Made by a program: the position numbers and the translations under genes. The notes under the pieces are model-generated. The model was not told the origin of the DNA and did not search any database. It saw only the letters and a program-made list of their open reading frames with translations. 12,595 nucleotides of DNA from Synergistaceae bacterium (GTDB lineage Bacteria; Synergistota; Synergistia; Synergistales; Synergistaceae), in NCBI GenBank assembly GCA_031273585.1, contig JAISRP010000181.1:1-12595 (forward strand). Direction: 5' to 3'. Position 1 is the first letter of the stretch; each line of letters begins with the position of its first letter. This document shows, piece after piece, positions 7,705 through 12,595 of the stretch.

Positions 7705-7850
7705 ACCGTGGGCGCCGCCCACGCCCGCCGGGGGACCAGTCCCCCGGACCCCCGTCTGTTTTTTGTTTTCGCCCTCCGGGCGAAAACAAAAAAACGAATT
7801 GGAGGTCCAGGAGGCGCTGCCTCCTGGCGGGGTTTGGGGCGGAGCCCCAA
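7705..7850. repeat. Mosaic intergenic repeat of five tandem hairpins
   Basis: This fills most of the 351-base gap between fliO and pfk (7558-7908). Five perfect palindromes follow each other: 7707-7723 (7-bp stem), 7728-7747 (9-bp stem CCGGGGGAC, 2-base loop), 7759-7793 (16-bp stem, TTTTTTGTTTTCGCCC with its complement, 3-base loop), 7807-7827 (9-bp stem CCAGGAGGC, loop GCT) and 7834-7850 (7-bp stem TTGGGGC, loop GGA). The first module plus one flanking base recurs inverted at 110-131. The stems differ in sequence, so this is a composite element, not a CRISPR array. From memory, similar GGGGTTTGGGGC modules are dispersed between genes in several anaerobes, but I cannot verify that here. The 16-bp stem could stop transcription in either direction. 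No gene is supported in the gap. Confidence 0.85.
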
Positions 7851-7908
7851 GGTCCTGCCCGCGGATTTGGGTAAGCGCCGCAAAATTTTTGCTCTCATTC
7901 ATCCAGTC

Positions 7909-8349
7909 TCACCGACCACCGTGAGGAGTGTCCTTGCTTCGCGCGCCATTTTCCAGGTCATCTCCGCATTCATCCCACTCTTCCCCGCTCCAGCGGCCGA
8001 TGACTGTGCCCCCGGTTCTGCCGGCGAGTATGGCCACGACGTCCGGCCCAGTCCTTATAATATACACCATATCGCGCCCCAGGTTAAGCGTGCCCAGGAG
8101 TTTCAGTTTTCCCCCCGCCGAGGCGCGGAACCTGCCGGGCGCCCACTTCGCCGCGAGATAGCCGGCTATGCCCAGGATTACGAGCGCAATCGCCATGCGG
8201 GCCGCGTATCCCGACATGGAGGCGTCCAGCTCCTCGACCGCTGCCATCGCGGACGTGGGGCGCATCGAATAAAAAAAGAGCGTCAAGGCGATTTTGAAAA
8301 AAAGCCTCGACGCCCGTCCCCTCAAAGGAATGAGCAGGTTATTCTTCAT
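7909..8349 (-). CDS. fliO: Flagellar biosynthetic protein FliO
   Basis: FliO helps assemble the FliPQR export gate of the flagellar type III system. The 146-residue protein has a signal-like hydrophobic N-terminus (about 14-36, ending SAMA), a membrane helix (about 50-68), then a short cytoplasmic beta domain with the family pattern LKLLGTLNLGRDMVYIIRTG (82-101) and VVAILAGRTGGTVIGRW (104-120). The tail is hydrophilic. Size fits FliO/FliZ of Gram-positive-type operons. ATG at 8349 lies 24 bases after the cheY stop, but I see no clear Shine-Dalgarno; an ATG at 8265 would remove the signal segment and also lacks one. The first 80 bases contain a terminator-like hairpin (8271-8313). It is the last flagellar gene in the block; fliP, fliQ and fliR do not follow. 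Confidence 0.82.
   Translation of the reverse strand: MKNNLLIPLRGRASRLFFKIALTLFFYSMRPTSAMAAVEELDASMSGYAARMAIALVILGIAGYLAAKWAPGRFRASAGGKLKLLGTLNLGRDMVYIIRTGPDVVAILAGRTGGTVIGRWSGEEWDECGDDLENGARSKDTPHGGR
8271..8313 (-). terminator. Intrinsic-terminator-like hairpin inside the fliO 5' end
   Basis: On the minus strand, GCGTCGAGGC (8313-8304) pairs with GCCTTGACGC (8289-8280) in a 10-bp stem with one G-U pair and a 14-base T-rich loop, followed by TC and then T7 (8277-8271). It begins about 60 bases past the cheY stop, where a terminator for the motA-cheY message would be expected, yet it lies within fliO codons. The T-rich codons encode the hydrophobic signal segment, so chance is possible, but stem and tract together are a good match to an intrinsic terminator. 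Activity is inferred only. Confidence 0.55.
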
Positions 8350-8373
8350 CTGCCGGCGCAGAGCGGCGCAGCA

Positions 8374-8736
8374 CTACGAGAGCGCCTTGCTGAGAGCCTC
8401 CAACACTCGATCGGGCTGGAAGGGCTTCACTATAAAGTCAGCCGCGCCGGAGCGTATCGCCTCGATAACCATAGCCTGCTGGCCCATGGCGCTGACCATC
8501 ACAACCTTGGCGTTGGGATCGTTGGCCTTGATCTCCTTGACTGCAGCTATTCCATCCATCTCCGGCATCGTTATGTCCATTGTGACGACGTCGGGTTTCA
8601 GCTCCCCGTACATCTGGACCGCAACTTTTCCGTTGTCGGCCTCGCCCACCACGTCAAAACCATTTTTCGCCAGGATATCCCGAAGCATCATCCTCATAAA
8701 AGCCGCATCATCTACGATCAAAACCTTTGTCCCCAT
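8374..8736 (-). CDS. cheY: Chemotaxis response regulator CheY
   Basis: A single-domain receiver of 120 residues with no output domain. It carries the acidic pair Asp9-Asp10, the phosphorylation site Asp54 in MDITMPEMDG, the switch residue Ser82 in VMVSAMG, and Lys104 in FIVKPF. When phosphorylated by CheA it binds the motor switch and changes flagellar rotation. The gene lies between fliY and fliO in the flagellar operon, as in Thermotoga and many Firmicutes, and TMDITMPEMDG is typical of that CheY type. ATG at 8736 has AAGGAGG (8747-8753) 10 bases upstream. No cheA is present in the window. Confidence 0.95.
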   Translation of the reverse strand: MGTKVLIVDDAAFMRMMLRDILAKNGFDVVGEADNGKVAVQMYGELKPDVVTMDITMPEMDGIAAVKEIKANDPNAKVVMVSAMGQQAMVIEAIRSGAADFIVKPFQPDRVLEALSKALS

Positions 8737-8805
8737 ATCTCTATGCCCTCCTTGGATGCCTGAATCTCAGTCTGCTAACCAGGCGATACATAAAATCGAA
8801 TTTTT

Positions 8806-9942
8806 TTAAACCCCCATGGAGCGTATGCGCTCCGCCCTGCTCACCACCTCGGTCACCCTTATGCCGAAGCTCTCGTCGATCACGACGACCTCTCCCCTGG
8901 CGATGAGCTTTCCGTTTACGAGAACGTCCACGGGCTCGCCCGCCATCTTGTTCAATTCTACCACTGAACCGGGTCCGAGCGCCAGCACCTCCCCGATGGT
9001 TTTCCTAGTCCTGCCTAATTCTACAGTAACTCGTACCGGTATGTCGACTATCAAATCGATATTTCCGGGAGAACCGGCAAAATCTGAACCTCCAAGCTGA
9101 GCAAATTCGACGGGCCTCACGTCGACGGGCGGTCCCTGCGGCCTCGGGGGCAGGGATACGGACATCGGCGCCTGGGGCGCCGGGGCAGGCGCCGCCTGCT
9201 GCTGGGGCTGGCGCTGCTGGGGCGCGGGCGCCGGGGCCGCTGCCGCCGCCGGCTGCTCGGGCTCCGGGGGGGCCATTGCCGCCCTCACCTTCGCCGCCAG
9301 AGCGGCGGCGTTATTCGACGACAGGACCATATCGAGCATGAAGGGCTCCACGCCGTCGACCGTTAGGTTGATCTTGCCGACCCATATCGTCATCTCGGGG
9401 GGGTCCGACGGGAACGGGAGCCACCCTCCGGTGTCGTCGAGGTTGGCCGAGCTTGACGCGGCTGACAGCCTCGCCCCCGCCATCAGACCGCTCAGGCTTG
9501 TCAGGGCGGACCCTATGAGCTGGCTCAACCCCTCCTGCGCGGCCGAGAGGTACAGGTCGTTCGCCTCCGCCGGCAGTTCCTTCGCATCCCCGCCCATCAT
9601 GAGGTCGGCCAGGGCGAGCGCGCAGCGCTCGCCGGAGATGAGCTGGGCCGGCATGGAGTCCAGCCCTTCGAGCTGCATGTAGTACGAGAACACCTTCGGG
9701 CCGTCGACTGTTCCGGCAAACGTGCTCTGGGGGACCTCCTTCTGCTCCGTCACGATCGCGGACACGTCGCGCCCCGCCAGCATACCTATGACGTTGCTCG
9801 CAGACGACGCTATTATGCCCGCCACCTCGTTTAGGATCGACATGTCGTCGGAGGACAGCGAGCTCCCGCCGCCGCCGCCCGAGTCCTCTCCGCCGGAGAG
9901 AAGGGCGTCTATCTCATCCTGATTAAGAAACTCGTCAACCAC
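8806..9942 (-). CDS. fliY: Flagellar motor switch protein FliY (FliN-type SPOA plus CheC-like domain)
   Basis: Part of the cytoplasmic C-ring; in Firmicutes and Thermotoga FliY also dephosphorylates CheY-P. Domains in 378 residues: an N-terminal NQDEIDALLSG peptide (7-17) like the CheY-P-binding peptide of FliM; a Gly/Ser spacer (17-31); a CheC-like domain (about 32-222); a Pro/Ala/Gln-rich linker (about 225-265); and a C-terminal FliN/SPOA domain (about 297-372, VRVTVELGRTRKTIGEVLAL onward). The two CheC signature sites read ExxG (Glu39-Gly42) and ExxS (Glu137-Ser140), where active members have ExxN. Phosphatase activity is therefore doubtful. GTG at 9942 starts 3 bases past the fliM stop, with AGGAGG inside the last fliM codons, so the two are probably translationally coupled. 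Confidence 0.92.
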   Translation of the reverse strand: MVDEFLNQDEIDALLSGGEDSGGGGGSSLSSDDMSILNEVAGIIASSASNVIGMLAGRDVSAIVTEQKEVPQSTFAGTVDGPKVFSYYMQLEGLDSMPAQLISGERCALALADLMMGGDAKELPAEANDLYLSAAQEGLSQLIGSALTSLSGLMAGARLSAASSSANLDDTGGWLPFPSDPPEMTIWVGKINLTVDGVEPFMLDMVLSSNNAAALAAKVRAAMAPPEPEQPAAAAAPAPAPQQRQPQQQAAPAPAPQAPMSVSLPPRPQGPPVDVRPVEFAQLGGSDFAGSPGNIDLIVDIPVRVTVELGRTRKTIGEVLALGPGSVVELNKMAGEPVDVLVNGKLIARGEVVVIDESFGIRVTEVVSRAERIRSMGV

Positions 9943-9945
9943 GGT

Positions 9946-10953
9946 TTATTCCTCCTCTAAGGAGAGAGGATCCTCTCCCAGCACTTCTGTTATTTGAGCG
10001 GCGTAATTCTTTTTGAAGACCCCGGGCGTCGAGTGGTACTTCACCCTGTTTCCGACCCTGAGTCCGAGCGGGTCCTTCACGGTCCCGTCCAGCCTCACGA
10101 CGTCGCCCGCCTGCATCTGGATCACGTCTCCGAGGCTTATTATGCTGTGCCCGAGCTCCAGGGCCAACGGAACGGAGACCTCGTTCATCCTCTCCACGAG
10201 GCTCTCCCGGACGCCCTCCGCGTTCTTGCGGCCGGTGGAGGAGAACCACTGCTGCGAGCTCAGTTTGTCGATGAGCGGCTCTATGACGAAATAGGGGATG
10301 CAGAAGTTCATTATTCCCTGGATATCCCCTATCTGGATCTTCATCGTTACGAGGAGGACCATGTCGGTCCCCGGGCAGACCTGCACGAAGAAGGGGTTGC
10401 TCTCCATCGTCTCGTAGCGGTATCTGATGTCGACGACGGTGCTCCAGCTCTCCTCCAGGTGCTCCAATATTTTCATGATGACGCGCTCTATCACGGTGCG
10501 CTCTATGTCGGTGAGGTCCCGCGGCTTGCGAAGGGGCTCGCCCTTGCCCCCCAGGAGGCGGTCTATTATGGCGAACGTGAGCTGGTTGCTTATCTCCAGT
10601 ATCGCGTTTCCGCTCAGGGGGTACATCTCGAGGATGCCTATCACCGTCGGCTGGACGAGCGAGTGTATAAATTCGTCGTAAGCGAGCTGGTCCACGGCCA
10701 CTACCTCGACGGAGACCATCGAACGGACCATGGTCGAGAGCGACGTCGTGAGGCTGCGGCAGAATGACTCGTGGATCATCTGGATGGCCCGCATCTGGTC
10801 CTTGCTGAACTTGTCAGGCCGCCTGAAGTCGTACAGCTTCAGGGGTTTTTCCTCGGCCTCCTGCATCTTTGCTATGTCATCGTCGCCGCCGCTCGAAATG
10901 GCTTGCAGCAAGGAATCTATTTCGTTTTGGGACATTACCTCCGGCGGAACCAT
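9946..10953 (-). CDS. fliM: Flagellar motor switch protein FliM
   Basis: Core of the C-ring switch that receives CheY-P and contacts FliG. The 335 residues contain the CheY-P-binding peptide SQNEIDSLLQAIS (8-20), the conserved YDFRRPDKFSKDQMRAI (41-57), the middle CheC-like domain with LLGGKGE (133-139) and a DLTDIERTVIERV helix, and a C-terminal SPOA domain (about 258-327) ending GVFKKNYAAQITEVL. ATG at 10953 has a GGGGAG-type ribosome site 6 bases upstream. The internal ATG at codon 7 matches the classic FliM start (MSQ-EID) but its GGAGG is only 2 bases away, so I keep the upstream start. It follows fliL after 32 bases. Confidence 0.96.
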   Translation of the reverse strand: MVPPEVMSQNEIDSLLQAISSGGDDDIAKMQEAEEKPLKLYDFRRPDKFSKDQMRAIQMIHESFCRSLTTSLSTMVRSMVSVEVVAVDQLAYDEFIHSLVQPTVIGILEMYPLSGNAILEISNQLTFAIIDRLLGGKGEPLRKPRDLTDIERTVIERVIMKILEHLEESWSTVVDIRYRYETMESNPFFVQVCPGTDMVLLVTMKIQIGDIQGIMNFCIPYFVIEPLIDKLSSQQWFSSTGRKNAEGVRESLVERMNEVSVPLALELGHSIISLGDVIQMQAGDVVRLDGTVKDPLGLRVGNRVKYHSTPGVFKKNYAAQITEVLGEDPLSLEEE

Positions 10954-10985
10954 TTAAATCTCCCCTTCGTGAGCGAGATGACGCG

Positions 10986-11441
10986 TTACTGTGCCATGTA
11001 TTCGTCGAAAAGAACTCTCCTGACCGCAAGATCGCCCTCCACCCGCGGCAGGATGGCGTTGAACCGGTCCCTCATGTCCTGCTTGAGCCTCTCCATGCCC
11101 TCCGCGTAGCGCACGGTGTCGTAGCGCTGATCCTTTAAGGTTTTGATGACCTCGTCCTTCAGCATGATCAGCCACCCCGGATCGGCCAGGCGCTCCATCA
11201 CCCTCGGGCCGGCTAACTCGACCGTCACCTTGAGCTTCAGGACGCGAACCTGCGCGTCGGCCAGGGTGGACGTGAACTGCCCCAGCTCGATCATCGGGCC
11301 CGGGTCGGGAATCCTGGTCTCGGTCTCGACCGGAGCTGGGGCGAGCAGAGTCAGCCCCGCGTAAATTCCGCCGCCGACGCCGACCAAGAGTATTACTACA
11401 GCGACCGCAATCATTATGATGCTCTTTTTCCCCAATGCCAT
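10986..11441 (-). CDS. fliL: Flagellar basal body-associated protein FliL
   Basis: FliL is a single-pass inner-membrane protein that surrounds and supports the stator. The 151 residues comprise a short basic cytoplasmic start (MALGKK), one membrane helix (about 7-33) and a periplasmic domain with the family features IELGQFTSTLADAQVRVLKLKVTVEL (about 51-76), the Lys-rich DEVIKTLKDQRYDTVR region, and the C-terminal helix ending RVLFDEYMAQ. ATG at 11441 has AAGGAGG (11452-11458) at 10 bases. It sits between motB and fliM, 24 bases after motB. Confidence 0.92.
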   Translation of the reverse strand: MALGKKSIIMIAVAVVILLVGVGGGIYAGLTLLAPAPVETETRIPDPGPMIELGQFTSTLADAQVRVLKLKVTVELAGPRVMERLADPGWLIMLKDEVIKTLKDQRYDTVRYAEGMERLKQDMRDRFNAILPRVEGDLAVRRVLFDEYMAQ

Positions 11442-11465
11442 AAGCGACCTGCCTCCTTGCGGGAA

Positions 11466-12206
11466 TTAACGGACGTCGTACAAGGACAACACCACAATGT
11501 CCACTCGTCTGTTCAGCCTCATGTTCTCCTCGTTGACGTTCGGGACAACAGGGGCTGTGGAGCCGAATCCCACCGCCTTCAGGCGGCCCTCGCCCACGTT
11601 CAGGGATTCGTCGAGATAAGAGGTCACTGCCGACGCCCTCGCGGACGAAAGGCCCCAGTTATCCCCATAGATGCTGTTAACCGGACGCCCCGAGTCGGTG
11701 TGTCCCTCGACCGAGAGCTGGTTCGGCAGGGTCTCCAGTATCTGTCCTATCTTGTAGAGAATCCTGCGGGACTCCGGGCGTATCCTGGCGGACCCCTCCG
11801 GGAAGAGTATCTGCTCCGACAGGGAGATCACCACGCCCCTCTCGTTAGCCACTACTTGTATTTCGTCCTCCAAGTGCTCGCTCTTTATAGCTTCCTGCAC
11901 AAGAGCCAAAACCTGGCTCGCGTTTTCCGTCTGATCCGAGTCCGTCGTCCTGTCGGAGTCGCCGGGGCCGATGCCCTGAGAGCCGGTTATGACGCCGGGG
12001 GCCTTCGTTATGTCGGGCGCGCCTGGCTGCACGTTGAACGCGGCCTGCATGGACTCCGCCATCGATATGAATTTCTGCGCGTCTATCGTGGAGAATGAGT
12101 ACAGGAGCACAAAAAAGCAGAGGAGCAGGGTGACCATGTCGCCATAGGTCGACATCCACGCCGGCGCGCCGCTGCTTCCGGCCTCAGCCTTCTTCTTTCT
12201 GGCCAT
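11466..12206 (-). CDS. motB: Flagellar stator protein MotB, PomB-like
   Basis: Ion-conducting stator subunit that anchors to peptidoglycan. In 246 residues: a basic start (MARKKK), the membrane helix containing the essential ion-binding Asp23 in STYGDMVTLLLCFFVLL, a flexible plug/linker (about 50-115), and an OmpA-like peptidoglycan-binding domain (about 120-240) with VEGHTDSGRP, NWGLSSARA and NRRVDIVVL. The CFFVLLYSFSTIDAQKF stretch resembles the sodium-type PomB (CFFVLLLSFSEMD) more than E. coli MotB, so Na+ coupling is likely but unproven. ATG at 12206 is preceded by GGAGGGA within about 10 bases. It follows motA after 31 bases. Confidence 0.94.
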   Translation of the reverse strand: MARKKKAEAGSSGAPAWMSTYGDMVTLLLCFFVLLYSFSTIDAQKFISMAESMQAAFNVQPGAPDITKAPGVITGSQGIGPGDSDRTTDSDQTENASQVLALVQEAIKSEHLEDEIQVVANERGVVISLSEQILFPEGSARIRPESRRILYKIGQILETLPNQLSVEGHTDSGRPVNSIYGDNWGLSSARASAVTSYLDESLNVGEGRLKAVGFGSTAPVVPNVNEENMRLNRRVDIVVLSLYDVR

Positions 12207-12237
12207 GCGTCAGTCCCTCCCTCCGGTTTATTATTTA

Positions 12238-12595
12238 TTATTCCTCCGACCCCTTGCCCTCGTCGAGCTGCAGGCGCATAGTCGGCGGCAGGAATACCTT
12301 CAGCTTTTCCTCCACGATGCGCGGGTTCTCGCCCGCCTGGATCGAGAGGATTCCCTCCACCATCAGCTCGCGGGCCAGAACCTCGCGGCTCGAGTTCTGA
12401 ACGAGCTTCTTGCCTATCGGAATTGCGAACATGTTGGCCAGTATGGAGCCGTAAAAAGTCGTGACGAGGGCCACCGCCATGCCGGGTCCGAGGGCGGAGG
12501 GGTCGTCCAGATTTCCAAGCATCTGTATGAGCCCTATCAGCGTGCCTAGCATCCCGAACGCGGGGCCAAGCTCCGCTATGGAGTCGAAGTACCCC
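12238..12595 (-). CDS. motA: Flagellar stator protein MotA, C-terminal part (cut by window edge)
   Basis: The frame is open from the stop at 12238 to the window edge, giving about the last 119 residues of MotA; the start lies outside the window. The visible part begins with FDSIAELGPAFGMLGTLIGL, which includes the conserved Pro of the third helix, then NLDDPSALGPGMAVALVTTF and the fourth helix, and a cytoplasmic tail with ARELMVEGILSIQAGENPR. The NLDDP-ALGP-MAVAL-TT block closely follows PomA as I recall it, agreeing with the PomB-like partner. MotA forms the pentamer around MotB and pushes on FliG. The operon's promoter would be upstream of the window. Confidence 0.92.
   Translation of the reverse strand, partial: GYFDSIAELGPAFGMLGTLIGLIQMLGNLDDPSALGPGMAVALVTTFYGSILANMFAIPIGKKLVQNSSREVLARELMVEGILSIQAGENPRIVEEKLKVFLPPTMRLQLDEGKGSEE

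Noticed and set aside
7705..7850. CRISPR array
   Set aside because: The hairpin units differ in sequence and length, with no constant repeat or spacers, and no cas gene is present.
7870..7894. GCAAAATTTTTGC near the fliO stop as a terminator
   Set aside because: The stem is AT-only apart from its ends and no T tract follows in the fliO direction.
7642..8763. Open frames through the hairpin repeat and antisense to fliO/cheY (for example 7642-8763 plus, 7650-7902 minus)
   Set aside because: They exist because the palindromes lack stops; the products are low-complexity and follow the repeat. The FliO and CheY frames are clearly the real ones.
9170..9270. GC-rich low-complexity tract as a possible DNA repeat
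   Set aside because: It encodes the Pro/Ala/Gln linker of FliY, a common feature between the CheC-like and SPOA domains.

Overview
The window looks like chromosomal DNA from a motile, GC-rich member of the Synergistota. The strongest marker is the secreted protein at 3006-3881: it ends in a GGGC-S-A-G motif, a hydrophobic stretch and a run of five arginines, which is the Synergist-CTERM sorting signal described from that phylum. The stator, switch and FliY-CheY-FliO gene order fits a deep-branching flagellated bacterium. The genus cannot be fixed from the sequence alone.

Layout, left to right. At 1-137 is an AT-poor stretch with an 18-base C run and a short palindromic repeat. A minus-strand pair follows: a MATE exporter (1282-2655), then alanine racemase alr (138-1250). 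The next 350 bases (2656-3005) have no gene and carry divergent promoters and an AT-rich palindrome. The only plus-strand gene is the Synergist-CTERM protein (3006-3881), which ends at a strong terminator (3916-3947). A second minus-strand pair is phosphofructokinase (6337-7557) feeding into recD2 helicase (4070-6337), with a TAGTG stop/start overlap. A 351-base gap (7558-7908) holds five perfect hairpins in a row plus the pfk promoter. The right third is a flagellar operon read leftward: motA (cut by the window edge), motB, fliL, fliM, fliY, cheY, fliO.

The flagellar genes form one functional unit. MotA/MotB make the stator, with sequence closest to the sodium-type PomA/PomB. FliL supports the stator. 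FliM and FliY form the switch. CheY is the diffusible signal that binds it. FliO helps build the export gate. The block stops after fliO without fliP/Q/R, which I would expect next, and a hairpin-rich repeat sits at that point.

Points most worth a second look: an intrinsic-terminator-like hairpin with a T7 tract inside the 5' end of fliO; a FliY whose two CheC-type phosphatase motifs have both lost the asparagine; the five-hairpin mosaic repeat with an inverted partial copy beside the C18 tract; and a PPi-type signature in the phosphofructokinase. I found no CRISPR array, tRNA, rRNA, transposase, phage gene or evident defence system, and nothing I can defend as a wholly new system.
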